A DNA stretch of 64,000 nucleotides from Variovorax boronicumulans (GTDB lineage Bacteria; Pseudomonadota; Gammaproteobacteria; Burkholderiales; Burkholderiaceae_C), in contig NZ_JAUSSG010000003.1 of NCBI RefSeq assembly GCF_030812215.1, positions 310,001-374,000 of the forward strand, given 5' to 3'. The notes beneath the pieces are model-generated. The model did not search any database and had not been told where the DNA came from. It was given only the letters and a program-made list of their open reading frames with translations. Positions 13,401 through 19,648 of the stretch are shown here, in pieces. The number at the start of each line of letters is the position of its first letter. Positions within the stretch are counted from its first letter, which is position 1. Position numbers and translations under genes: made by a program.

Positions 13401-16400
13401 CGTGTGCAGACGGTGGACGGGCAAAGCCAGATCACCGGCTACGACCCGATGACCGGGGCGGCGATCTACAGCACGGCCACCAAGCAGTACGTGACCAGCC
13501 AGGGCGAGACCACCGAGGCGTACCGCTACGACGCGCTGGGGCGCCTGCAGAGCGTGGTGCGCGACGGCGTGCAGACCGATGCGCGCCTGTACGACGGCGC
13601 CAGCCGCGTGGTGCAGACCGGCCCCGCGGGCACCTTGCCGGTAGGCTACGTCAATGCCTTGCTGGGCACCACCTGGAACGGCCAGACGCTCGCGGGCACG
13701 GGCAGCGAGACGCGCATCAGCACCTACAACGCCAACGGCCAGATCACGCGCCAGGACGTGTTCAACAGCCAGAACGTGCGCAAGTACACCATCGGCTACG
13801 GTGCGCTGGGCGCGCCGATCGTACCGGGCATGGGAACGGCCGGCGGCTACGACAACGCGGGCAACCTCTTGGGCTACACGGTGTGGAATTTCACGCCGGG
13901 GCAGGTGAGCGTGACCAACTACGCCAACACCTACTCGCGCGCCGAGGGCTACCGGCAGATGACCACCGTGGGCACGAGCAACGTGAACCTGCCGGGCGGC
14001 ACGAACTGGTTCTACGGCAACGGCAACGAGCTGCTGGGCATCGGCGACGTGACCCTGCCTGCGACCAACCGCACCTTCGTGAGCGACATGGAGGGCAACA
14101 TCCTGTATTCGAAATACCTGGCCTCGGGCCAGGAGCAGCGCCAGCTGGTGGTCAACGGCGAGGTGCTGGGGCAGTACGGGCAACTGCGCGACCCGAACAA
14201 CCCGAGCATGCCCAACGGCGTGCCGCTGTTCCAGGCGCGGGCGGAGTTCAATTTCGGGTACCAGCCGATCGACGGCAACTACCCGTCGGCCAGCCCGGGC
14301 ACGTATGCGGTGAGCGTGGGCGACACGCTGCAGAGCATTGCGCGCGGGGCCTATGGGGATGAGGGGCTGTGGTACCTGATTGCGGACGCCAATGGGTTGT
14401 CGAGCAATGCGGATCTGAAGTCGGGGCAGGTGCTGACGATTCCTACGAAGGTAGGGGCGGCGAACAATGCGAACAGCTTCAAGCCGTATGACCCGAGCAA
14501 GATGGTGGGGGATACGAGTCCCAACATGCCGATGCCCGAGCCCAAGGGGAGCGGGGGCGGATGCGGTGGACTGGGGCAGATCATCGTGGCCATCGTGGCC
14601 GTCGTTGCTTCGTACTTTACGTTTGGCTATAGCCTCTCGCTCATCGGCCCTGCCGGAGTAACTGTCGGCACTGCGAGCGCCGGCACCTTGGCTGCTGCTG
14701 GGGCCATCGCTGGCGCCGTGGGTTCCATCGCGAGTCAGGCGGTCGGCGTTGCCATCGGTGCCCAGGACAGCTTCAGCTGGAAGGGCGTAGCGCTCGGCGC
14801 GATCGGAGGCGCGATTGGCGGTGCCTTGAGCGGGTTCCAGCCCTTTGGCACGGCAAGTCAGACGGCGCTGGTGGGCAATGCGATCGTGCGGAGCGCCATC
14901 GGCAATGCCGCGACGCAAGGCATTGCAATTGCCACTGGGTTGCAAGAAAAGTTCAGCTGGAAGAGCGTCGCGGCCAGCGCTGCGAGCGCAGGCGTCGGTC
15001 AAGGGCTGAATGCGGCGATGGACTACTACCCCGGTCAGCAGGCGGGCATGAATGGCGTGCCTGACGGAGCGATCACGGGCTTCGATCTAGGGCGGAGCTT
15101 GGTTTCGGGGCTGGGCGGCAGCTTGGTGGGGCAGGTAGCGCGCGGTGGAAAGATCAGTGCGGGCGCGCTCGCGGCGGATGCCTTTGGCAACGTCATTGGG
15201 GATTCGCTGGCCGCGGCTAACGGCCAGCAGGCGGGCGAACAGCAGACTAAGCCGAACGCCTCGATGAACACCCTGCACGACGGTTCAACGATCAGCGACG
15301 CTGAAGCTATCCGCCGAAACCGTTTGTTCCTGCAATCCGCATATGCGGCCAACGGGGTGTTGGATCCATCGCAGCCTGTTGTGATGTCGGAGGCACCTAG
15401 CGGCGGTCGCGTCACTGCGGTAACGACTGGTGTTCCTCCCTGGGCTTGGGAGAGAGTCGATGACGGTGAAGGCGGCACCTATTACCAGGGCAGCTATCAG
15501 TCCGACTCTGGCGCACCTGGGCGCCTTCCTGCCATCACCGTTGAGGCTCGAGATACGCCCCCCCCGGGCTATATTGACACGAGCTTCTTGACGGCCTCCA
15601 GGGCTGCACAGCAAGCGGGGATTGACAAAGCAAAGGCGGTTGAAACAGCGCCAAGTGGTGGTCGCTACTACGGTAGCCTTACGCCGTACCAGCCGACGTT
15701 CTGGGAAAAGACATGGCTATCGCCCGAGGTGCAGCATGTGATGGGCAATACCATTGCAGGCAAGCTGGTAGGTGGGGTGGCAAATACTCTGGGGACTGGA
15801 TGGGCAAGCTTTGTCAGCGATGACGGCTACAACCCTGCAACCGGCAAGAATCTCAACCTGACGCAGCAGCGGGATGGACGTATCGATACGTTGATCAACG
15901 CAGCGGCGACGGTTCTGACCGGGGGCGCAAGCACAGCAACCAGAATTGAAATGCAGGCGGTGAAAAGTGAGGCGCTTGCGATTGAACGGCAGGCGCTCAC
16001 ACGCGGTGAACAGTTGCGCCAAAAGTACGGACATCTAAGTACTGATGAACGCCAAGCCATCATTTGGGAACGCACTGAAAATATCGCTCGCAGGGAGTTG
16101 GAAGCAAGGCAAGCAGCAACTCCTGACGCTCATTTTATGGCGAGGCATTCGCCTCAAGTGCCATTGAGGGACCAGCTTGTATCCGCGGCAACGGGCATGC
16201 GCCCAGATGGAAAAATCACGGGAAAGTTGAATAATAGATTTGCAGTTGACTCTACGCAATTCTTGTCCAACAAGGACATGCTTTACGGCATCAATCGAGC
16301 CGAACGAATTCAACAGTATGCGATAAGTACGGGAAATCCAATTGATAACTATATTTCTCTTAAATTCAATGATGTTGTGGGGGAGGGATATTTGAAGAAC

Positions 16401-16538
16401 ACGCCATTGTTTGGTGGAGATCCGACAAAATTCTATCGGCAGACGAAGTTTGCCAATTTTGGAATTGACTCGAAAACGGGGCAAGCCATCACTGCTTTCC
16501 CAGTAATTTCGAATAAAAGCTTGGGGACTCTCTATTAA
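1431..16538 (+). CDS. Giant YD-repeat (RHS-like) polymorphic toxin with CBM-like, bulb-lectin and LysM modules
   Basis: 5,035 residues. After a short N-terminus (VSGNSLGLSLASLATLG, no Sec signal) come dozens of YD repeats (YDxxGrv...D..G), which in this family form a beta-spiral shell around a toxin. Modules interrupt the repeats. Residues about 1650-1814 are a phage-tail/CBM-like beta-sandwich ending GYQLEQANAASVYTPTT. About 2580-2705 is a bulb-type mannose-lectin domain with QTDGNLVVY, QADGNMVLS and QGDGNLVLY. About 2947-3377 holds FN3-like units, about 3381-3544 a Tyr/Val/Gln-rich repeat, and about 4288-4345 a LysM domain. A Gly/Ala hydrophobic stretch (about 4375-4560) precedes a C-terminal toxin tip. 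The usual RHS core with its DPxGL autocleavage motif was not found. ATG 1431 is chosen because homology-like sequence starts there; an in-frame ATG at 1182 gives implausible sequence. The next gene starts directly after the stop. Confidence 0.88.
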   Translation: MVAIVSGNSLGLSLASLATLGQRGTQGAAGQGRNGEQAFVNIANGNLVLQDFDDKLVGRGLDIQAVRTYNSQGLLNDDNADNWVVGAYGQRVQLTGTVATAGSTLTRTDRDGASAVYTWDVARSLYVSSAGAGAFDTIAYDSTALRFTWTDGSTGLLERYESTGQGRLLTASDPAGNTLTYAYNANGTLQSMVDANGETTYFDYTGTNLTQIRTVATGGASLTRVRYAYDSANRLSTVTVDLSPEDNSIADGPTYVTTYTYDGTSKRVASVTQKDGTSLAFTYVQVGADYRVATVKDGLGQTTSYTYDTTARSTTVTDPLGLVSVYSYDAAGQLTQIKAPPVGGVSQLTLFSYDASGNVTLVTDPQGFAVTMQYDANGNQTLQRDAAGNTITRTYDARNQLLTETVYLTPDPDGAGAGLPSQPLTTRYVYDAAGKNQVRFVLSPEGRVAEYRYDSYGQRTSSLEYAAAKYNVTALAATAVPTEAELVTWAGTQDRTQASRTDTVYDARGQIQKVTAFGRVDASGNGVADASQSITQYVYDRAGLLLSTISAIAGTTTFTYDGKGRQLSAQDALGQTTLSSYDDINNKTVITQANGLITTSVYDKNSRLVSVTQGSALNANLGVTTNYYDKNGRIYQQVDPTGARTGRLYDEAGRLVAEIDGNNRVTEYVYDRNNQLTQNIVYATAANAPAVTAYFTDPNSAPVNRLSAIRPASSAADQKSWRIYDSVGRLVRTIDAAGAVTDLRYDGASRLVGTTQYSQVIATASLGAAPTLAATAPTANAASDRVTRRFYDNDGLLLATLDAEGYLTESRYDAEGLLVTQISYATATTAALRASGTLAQLIPAGSAQDQTSRWIYDAQDRVVAQIDAEGFMTENVYDANGNITTSTRHAIRVDATLLSQMTTATTAASLRPAANAESRTTTVVYDKLNRVTQRTNHEGTVFRYEYDNAGNLVKTTNAFGTTEVQTINARYDIQGRLTGELTAEGGALLVAGQTQAQIDAIWSQYGLTHAYDAAGRRLSTTDAYGNKTLFFYDLNGRLTHSINALGEVTEQQYDTLGQLGATVRYGTRLGSMTGLAGGLVTEALKTAIDGIRNAALDSKQTFTYAVTGKLSSSTDELGNLTQSSYNAFGDLTGRTQALGGGVQRVQSMSVDRRGLVTGTVQDASGINAITSAIYDAFGRLTRSTDANGNVRQQGFDRLGRTVTTTDALLGVRTTSYDAFDRVLTQTDAMGQVTTFTYDKTLRSVAVKTPENITVTTVRTRLGQTQSVVDGNGNTTSYTYDKNGNLLVTTTALTTTTNTYDRSTRLATTKDANGTTTTLGYDAANRLLTRTVDPTGLNLITTYAYDAKGRQISVTDPNGVVTSIVYDLKGQVTSKAVDPTGLNLVTQYTYDGVGNTLTVIDPNGVTTQYAYDKLGRRTQMRVDPTGLNLTTAYAYDKNGNLTSSTDPNGQVTRRAYDAEDQLIFTLDALGNLQRTKYDAEGRVIQTVAYATPIDLTGLGAAPTVAQIEAKVVVSAAKDGVEYRVLDKNGRLAATVNGLGEVVKFTYDANGNVIDRVAYANRIALASWTPGTVPAPAADAARDQRLRSVYDQLNRAIYTIDGVGAVKRAVYDGNGNVVERISYAVTVPVATAATAAALTAAVTLATNPQQAGSNLFTQSEFANGVGDAPSRAGAVTATTMTGFAGAIRLASDPAGSYAYKSVSTTSGVTYTLSVIVEMEDGLPPSFGSASVNNVANSFALVLSGYGSNPVKYAIQDLGGGRYRVTATGVTPASPGLSFGVVKYATNDTRAFRVSGYQLEQANAASVYTPTTTAAVVYVASGTRERFVYDRANRLTWSADGVGAVTKQVYDKNGNVLKTIQYGTAISGSTVPSAVTASANDRITDRVYDRANRQIFVTDALGAMTETVYDKNGNVTTRYSFAKAVAVPTAASALTETQARAARVYDYAGADRVTRAAYDAANRQVFGVDATGAVTETSYDALGNAVRSVSYATLVNLTTLQNNWTASVSTVRALVTASATTDRVVKRAFDAAGRLVYSVDPMGFVKRNTYDGLDRITQTVDYSLSIPAATANTAAAIAAAIVVQAAQDRTNSFTYDAASRLVSTTDPLGFTESYAYDGLGQKVTFTNKKASVWTYVYDAAGRMTKETSPAVEVTTVIPDASGKLVVDATRTGSASIVTQMTYDALGNLKSRTEAVGRAEQRTTSYEYDAVGHQVRVIYPPVGVYNPAGDTLTTNGAGGLATRTELTKTLDTLTTYNVFGEAITNRDVAGSFSYKTYDLLGRVGYEVDALGFVTGYQYNTWGQVKELKRFGVGTTLTAGNPASLTAAQVSAAINAAGVNHGVDRTLTTTYDRAGRTAMVVESSAYTYDSSAALGAQYATAGRTTVNVYNAFGDLTRVGLLKNAGQNTWAYTNNYYNQKGQQVASVDALGYLTTQAFDGAGNVTVRTEFAKAVAAWNPASAPVAVPTTTADAANDRQTIFAFDRGGRKTSETRVSVEFSASTNGTSARANLVTSYAYDAVGNLTLTTDAAGGTTVSYYDALGRVRATASPSTSNGNLTAVTRFQRDAYGNVVVKTETHVYKATAGADALAAPGATSLTPGQSLAPGQSIYSPDGRYNFTLQTDGNLVVYDRHDNNQVLWNSQTGGSGANSFVFQADGNMVLSGPNGVVWNSGTAAKGGTSLVMQGDGNLVLYGASAALWTSGADNNSQINPDRLTYTQYDKLGHATQSTDAAGFNHYSSYDALGNVAKEWQLVTDGDNVSSTLFRAYQYDKLGQQTHVIDPASRSKVSGSTVSIVTQAQAGLIDTAMEYNAFGELTAKGVNGGRQEYFDYDNAGRIWRTNSGDGVDKVALYDLLGNQTAKITSYGLASGNADLRNIATPDAVAATDLRRTDMVYDLLGRVTSTLEPRRSEWTGGAQVSRLFSQGSVAGSSNPTRDENGMVNGRSGTNTVNLAWSPLRNLGSGDIKVVMEYMTQLYPLSPRPLDGNGNPVTTDESGNPLPPPQMEGGLIRTQTRIVTNAAENTNSLTMTWQDEWNDAKGGVEKVTRLTIYKKDVYGNWQPVISEGSLGYSGQVMDIDAPDDLTTTMRMQVRPAGSTGETGWVNAPLVNFGDMLRYNASGLAAGSYEYRVTQTTTAGVTSVTASGTVTLTSPPLSLISVPMAFYQMGATSGGLFTWSSPGTSVEQVFRYRVAGSTGAWTATPVTARGNGRDGVDVTLVAAGNYEYELLWTHSGEGVPYAHATGNFSSSGFKLPQWVPPVNLPVITGAAVRSTTTGGTDESGNPIGSPKTIVEWPYSTIINAGNTVTFEYRAVGGSAWSTLPIVNLAGSNESGLPIGMQQVDITNLAAGRYEYRILATLVSGGTSQPVAQATGILDNQRTPIMETRSGVNMVPYQVQVGSDPIYARDESGNIVYETVYETQYQTRTDPVYGWVQVPRQEAYTVAVQGPPQTTTDESGNVIIVRDPWGNIQYTTVYETRYRTVYDNVLVITGWQNVTYPVQVAVQKPVITGYQPRYETRYQAVPYSYQVQVGTTAPSVQDNTPPYTPGYMTPLIPPLFASVTSTVAGSAAVSQSNTNGANAVQTPAIQGAGSSPRPVVNRNTDRWGNVVSISDPRSAGWVTTYRYNANNQLIEQKQTDADGVQGTAGAAVTQLFYDKLGRQVAIKDANGKIQGQVYDARGNLLQELHADGGVIRNSYNVFGNKVSATDALTVAPNLTSFTYDSLGRLLTTTRGVVQVFNAETPNNIPQLVATRAIVESSTWDQAGRKLSQTNGNGETIRYVYDMQGRVVRTIQPMGQSTKVAYDALGNKTAEVDGNGYMATWSYSYFGKVLTHTDFGGRAYTYTYDKAGQLTFDSGTNRTYTYNIEGLLARTYDQTTGQDARYEYDLAGNRVREWFGQGGVVYKDNHIAYDALGRMRWVADGRAYVNIEYDKVGNRTRIKTHVLDQDTSLDSDLYFQYDAMNRQTVANAANAAGALGAQGHRITYDQNGNRTSDTWWGNRVQTVDGQSQITGYDPMTGAAIYSTATKQYVTSQGETTEAYRYDALGRLQSVVRDGVQTDARLYDGASRVVQTGPAGTLPVGYVNALLGTTWNGQTLAGTGSETRISTYNANGQITRQDVFNSQNVRKYTIGYGALGAPIVPGMGTAGGYDNAGNLLGYTVWNFTPGQVSVTNYANTYSRAEGYRQMTTVGTSNVNLPGGTNWFYGNGNELLGIGDVTLPATNRTFVSDMEGNILYSKYLASGQEQRQLVVNGEVLGQYGQLRDPNNPSMPNGVPLFQARAEFNFGYQPIDGNYPSASPGTYAVSVGDTLQSIARGAYGDEGLWYLIADANGLSSNADLKSGQVLTIPTKVGAANNANSFKPYDPSKMVGDTSPNMPMPEPKGSGGGCGGLGQIIVAIVAVVASYFTFGYSLSLIGPAGVTVGTASAGTLAAAGAIAGAVGSIASQAVGVAIGAQDSFSWKGVALGAIGGAIGGALSGFQPFGTASQTALVGNAIVRSAIGNAATQGIAIATGLQEKFSWKSVAASAASAGVGQGLNAAMDYYPGQQAGMNGVPDGAITGFDLGRSLVSGLGGSLVGQVARGGKISAGALAADAFGNVIGDSLAAANGQQAGEQQTKPNASMNTLHDGSTISDAEAIRRNRLFLQSAYAANGVLDPSQPVVMSEAPSGGRVTAVTTGVPPWAWERVDDGEGGTYYQGSYQSDSGAPGRLPAITVEARDTPPPGYIDTSFLTASRAAQQAGIDKAKAVETAPSGGRYYGSLTPYQPTFWEKTWLSPEVQHVMGNTIAGKLVGGVANTLGTGWASFVSDDGYNPATGKNLNLTQQRDGRIDTLINAAATVLTGGASTATRIEMQAVKSEALAIERQALTRGEQLRQKYGHLSTDERQAIIWERTENIARRELEARQAATPDAHFMARHSPQVPLRDQLVSAATGMRPDGKITGKLNNRFAVDSTQFLSNKDMLYGINRAERIQQYAISTGNPIDNYISLKFNDVVGEGYLKNTPLFGGDPTKFYRQTKFANFGIDSKTGQAITAFPVISNKSLGTLY
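5421..5825 (+). repeat. Three tandem 135-bp (45-residue) YD-repeat units
   Basis: Three in-phase copies begin at 5421, 5556 and 5691, each opening with the codons for VDPTGLNL and containing one DPNG turn and two tyrosine-aspartate repeats. Similarity between copies is much higher than among the other YD repeats of the protein, which suggests recent duplication by slippage or unequal crossing-over inside the gene. Confidence 0.75.
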
Positions 16539-17030
16539 ATGTTAACTATGATTTATAAAATCAAGGCCAACCCAAACTATATATCAAGCCTACTTGGGCC
16601 TTTGGCGCTCGCTACAGCAAAAGGATCAAACCAGGATGTGTTTGATTTGATCGACTACTCAAGTAAAGATAAGACTCGATTGGTTATTGATTCTTTGATT
16701 CTTCCGAGTTTTGAGAGATTGACTGACTCAACAAAAACGGAGGTGGGTAGGGCGCTTGGATATTTTTTGTATCACTCGAACGTCGCGAGTGAGGTGATTA
16801 CAGAGAAACTGCTGCTCTGCGAAATTCCACCCTCTTTGCATCAGGAATTTATTAAAGTGCTTTGGGATTCTCTTTTTCCAGAAGAGTCAACTAAGAAGAT
16901 CGCGGAAAGCGTTAGTGGTATCGTGAATAGGCCGCTGGTCATGGGTGAATTCTCCTTCTCCCGCAAGGCTGATCTTGCATTGGATGAACTTGTGGAAAAA
17001 TTGAAAAAGCGCCTGTCGGAAGATTGCTGA
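16539..17030 (+). CDS. Candidate immunity protein for the upstream toxin tip
   Basis: 163 residues with no family recognised. The protein looks entirely alpha-helical, rich in Leu and Lys, without signal peptide or membrane segment, so it is presumably cytoplasmic. Its ATG (16539) follows the TAA of the YD-repeat gene with no spacer; a second possible start is ATG 16548. Base composition is clearly AT-richer than the window average, as is the last part of the toxin gene, which is typical of exchangeable toxin/immunity cassettes. The role (binding and neutralising the C-terminal toxin domain) is inferred only from position, size and composition. No homologue could be named from sequence alone. 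Confidence 0.7.
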   Translation: MLTMIYKIKANPNYISSLLGPLALATAKGSNQDVFDLIDYSSKDKTRLVIDSLILPSFERLTDSTKTEVGRALGYFLYHSNVASEVITEKLLLCEIPPSLHQEFIKVLWDSLFPEESTKKIAESVSGIVNRPLVMGEFSFSRKADLALDELVEKLKKRLSEDC

Positions 17031-17419
17031 TGTTGCGGCTGTGGCAGCAAGTGCGCGCCGCTGCGCTGACATTGGGGTGAGTCTTGTGTTTTGCGCAAAT
17101 TCTTCCGGCGCGCAATATTTAGTCAGCTGCGGGGAATAGGAAATTCCCGAGATTGGGGAGGGTCTTATTGTTAAGAAGTGGAGGGCCGGATTAAAATTCG
17201 ATGCTCGCCCGCTGGTTGTAGACGAACCGCTGCATAGGCGCTGTCCTGCTCAGAGCAACACGCAATGATTGAATTGAATTGAAGATCGAGAGTTTTAATT
17301 CATTGCAGATAAGCTGCGACCGTGCGGTTCGGTCTACCACAATTCGATCTGATTTTTTTGAGCGCCAATGCTCGAAGTAGCAGTGCTTTGTGGGTACGAT
17401 TTTCTAATTCCAAAATAAT
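17031..17419. other. AT-rich intergenic region after the toxin/immunity pair
   Basis: 389 bases with no convincing reading frame and a lower GC content than the surrounding chromosome. It may hold decayed cassette DNA, and presumably the promoter of the beta-helix gene at 17420, but no clear promoter or terminator hairpin was recognised. Confidence 0.5.
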
Positions 17420-18868
17420 ATGAAAAATATCACCCTGATTAAATTAATGTCTGTGGTCTTGTTCGCTTGTTCGTGCGCAGCAAACGCCGCAACATGCCAC
17501 ATCAATGATGTGGCAACCCTGATGTCTTGCATGCAGTACAAAAGCACCTACGACACATTTCAATTAACGAATGATGTGGTCTGCGGCCAAGGTCCCGGAA
17601 ACAGCTGCTGCTCTGGAGCAAATTCTCCGCTTCTGGACTTCAATAATTTTCAGAACAAGATCCTGGATGGAAACGGCCATCGCCTGACACGGCTTGCGCA
17701 GCAAAAGGCTTGCCCAGCGATCCAGGTGTCGGGTGCCTCCAACATTCAGATTTCCAATCTCACGATCGACGAAAACGGCAATGTCCCGCCTTGCGGTCCT
17801 TTTGATGGTTGCGCCCCAACGATTGAGATCGTTGATTCAACAGATATCACTCTGAATGGCGTTCATATAAACGATGGAAAAGGAAATTCCGTCAATGCTT
17901 GGGGCGTGAATGGACTTAATTTTCTGAATTCATCAATTTCCAATGCCGGGGTAATAGGTCTTTACGTAGGTCATGCGGTGTATCGGCAAAGTTATCGGCT
18001 GCAAGTGCGAAACTCTGTTTTCGCCGGAGCACGCGCCAATGGACTTGCAATCGAAGGAGCGGGAGGCACATCTCCAACAGACAATGTAATTGCCAATAAC
18101 GTATTCAATCGCAATCATCATCACGGCTTGTGGTCCGATGGGAATGGCGGACTCTACAATGGCGGTCAGCTGTACCTGGCTCGCGCCAGCAATCTTACGG
18201 TCGCGAATAATACATTTGGAGATGGGCGCTGCTTCAACTGCTCCACATCTCAGATTTGGGCCGTTGAATTTGGAACCGCCAACAGCGCCGATGGCATGAC
18301 ACTGTCCAATATTCAACTGTCAAATAATTATATTTTCAATCACCTGGGAGTGGGTTTTTTCTTGAACCCCAATTCTCCTGTGGATGGAACATTGCAGATT
18401 TCGGGAAACAAGGTATTTGGTGTTACCTCTCTTTCCAATTTCACTTCCTTGAACTTGGGAAGCAACAATGTGGGCGATGCCCCGATTACGCTTTCGCATG
18501 AAGGGCTCAATGGCTATGAGCTCTTCAGATTGAATGGAGCCTTCCACTTCGAAAGCTCGTGGGCCATGCCGAATACGGTGCAGGAAGCAAGAATGGCTTT
18601 GAGCCTTTCGCCGCGACCAGGTGCACGAAGGACGCCGATCTACCGATGCGTGCAATCGACCGTCGCCCAGAACGATTTCCCCAGCCTGGATGCAAACTGC
18701 GAAGGTCAGGTGCTCCATTCCATATTGGGCTACTCGTTCGAACCTGGCCACCCGGGGGCTCAGGCTTTTTACCGGTGCAGGGTTGGGAGCGACCACTTCG
18801 CCAGCTGGGATCCTGGATGCGAGGGCCAAGTCGTGGATGGTCCCCTTGGTTACGCCGTACCGAGGTAG
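17420..18868 (+). CDS. Secreted right-handed beta-helix (pectate-lyase-like) protein with C-terminal Cys repeats
   Basis: 482 residues. A clear Sec signal peptide (Lys-rich start, hydrophobic core, cleavage near CAANA-A at about residue 23) indicates export. Residues about 60-370 carry repeated N/V-rich strands (ISNLTIDENGN, LSNIQLSNNYIF and similar), as in right-handed parallel beta-helix proteins such as pectate lyases and polysaccharide epimerases; no catalytic set could be assigned. The C-terminus has two copies of a short module: YRC...DFPSLDANCEG...LGY (about 413-445) and YRC...HFASWDPGCEG...LGY (about 450-480), each with two cysteines, probably disulfide-bonded and possibly wall- or glycan-binding. 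The body is AT-richer than its neighbours while the last part returns to high GC, which hints at a transferred or fused gene. Substrate unknown. Confidence 0.75.
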   Translation: MKNITLIKLMSVVLFACSCAANAATCHINDVATLMSCMQYKSTYDTFQLTNDVVCGQGPGNSCCSGANSPLLDFNNFQNKILDGNGHRLTRLAQQKACPAIQVSGASNIQISNLTIDENGNVPPCGPFDGCAPTIEIVDSTDITLNGVHINDGKGNSVNAWGVNGLNFLNSSISNAGVIGLYVGHAVYRQSYRLQVRNSVFAGARANGLAIEGAGGTSPTDNVIANNVFNRNHHHGLWSDGNGGLYNGGQLYLARASNLTVANNTFGDGRCFNCSTSQIWAVEFGTANSADGMTLSNIQLSNNYIFNHLGVGFFLNPNSPVDGTLQISGNKVFGVTSLSNFTSLNLGSNNVGDAPITLSHEGLNGYELFRLNGAFHFESSWAMPNTVQEARMALSLSPRPGARRTPIYRCVQSTVAQNDFPSLDANCEGQVLHSILGYSFEPGHPGAQAFYRCRVGSDHFASWDPGCEGQVVDGPLGYAVPR

Positions 18869-19097
18869 CAAAAACAGAGGGGCAGATTGCAATCTGCGCT
18901 TCAGCGAATGGCGAGCGCGCTTTTGTTTTGCATCGCCAAGAGCCGAACAACGATGCGTCTACGCCCCCACGCCCTGGACACGCGCAGTTGGATCTGAAGG
19001 TCCGTGAACCTATTGCCCGTGCGGCGATGAAAGACGCGGGGGAAGTGGCCGCGCGGCGTCAGTCAGCTACTTGTATCACTCCGCGGCTGCTTGCTAC

Positions 19098-19517
19098 TCA
19101 CAGGCCGCCGTTCGTCGCGATGCAGGCGTGCCCGACCGCCGCCATCTGCGCGAGCAACCCGACCGCCTCAGAAAAGAGCGCCGGCTGCGCCTTGAACGTG
19201 AAGCGCGTGTGTTCGGGCAACTCGAGCGCGCCGGCGCCTTCAGGCGTGAGGGTGAGCGCGAGGCAGTTGCCCCGCACCGCGAGCGCCAGCACTTCCCCGC
19301 TGCAGGCCAGGTCCTGGCTCGTGCGCTCCAGGTACAGCGCGTCTTCTTCGAGGATGCCGGTGGGCGTTTTTCCGCAGACGATGTGCAGCACGTCCAGCGG
19401 CTCACCGAGCGAAGCAAAGCCGAGCGTGAGCCACAGCATGCCGTCGTCGTCGCCCACGAAGAGTTCGACCACATCGAAGGCGGTGGTGACTGCAGGTTCC
19501 GGCGCGGCGTGATTCAT
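19098..19517 (-). CDS. Small Imm10-like protein (possible orphan immunity protein)
   Basis: 139 residues from ATG 19517 (MNHAAPEPAVTT). The region EEDALYLERTSQDLACSGEV followed by alternating hydrophobic strands (LALAVRGNCLALTLTPEGA) resembles the layout of Imm10-type immunity proteins, in which a YIELD/YLER-like strand precedes a conserved loop and two strands. This match is by eye and weak. No signal peptide. It stands alone, divergent from the aldo/keto reductase gene (131 bases between starts) and about 2 kb from the polymorphic toxin locus, so it could be a spare immunity gene. It may equally be an unrelated conserved hypothetical protein. Confidence 0.6.
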   Translation of the reverse strand: MNHAAPEPAVTTAFDVVELFVGDDDGMLWLTLGFASLGEPLDVLHIVCGKTPTGILEEDALYLERTSQDLACSGEVLALAVRGNCLALTLTPEGAGALELPEHTRFTFKAQPALFSEAVGLLAQMAAVGHACIATNGGL

Positions 19518-19648
19518 TCGGCGTGGCGTGAAGGTTTTCGCGGCGACTCTAGAAGGCCGGTGGCCGGCCCGCCAGTGTCGAAAGTCACCCCACCCGGGCC
19601 GCGGACATGCATGCCGCTCACTCGCACCGCCCTCGTACCATTGCCCGC

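Noticed and set aside
1290..15002. Very long antisense frames opposite the YD-repeat gene (about 2,957 codons at 1290-10163 and 1,285 at 11145-15002)
   Set aside because: They mirror the codon bias of the sense gene; the translations are Val/Arg/Ala/His-rich without domains, and the sense strand has clear YD repeats.
18882..18897. 16-base perfect palindrome GCAGATTGCAATCTGC after the beta-helix gene
   Set aside because: No loop and no T-run, no second copy seen; could be chance or a protein site, too little support to call.
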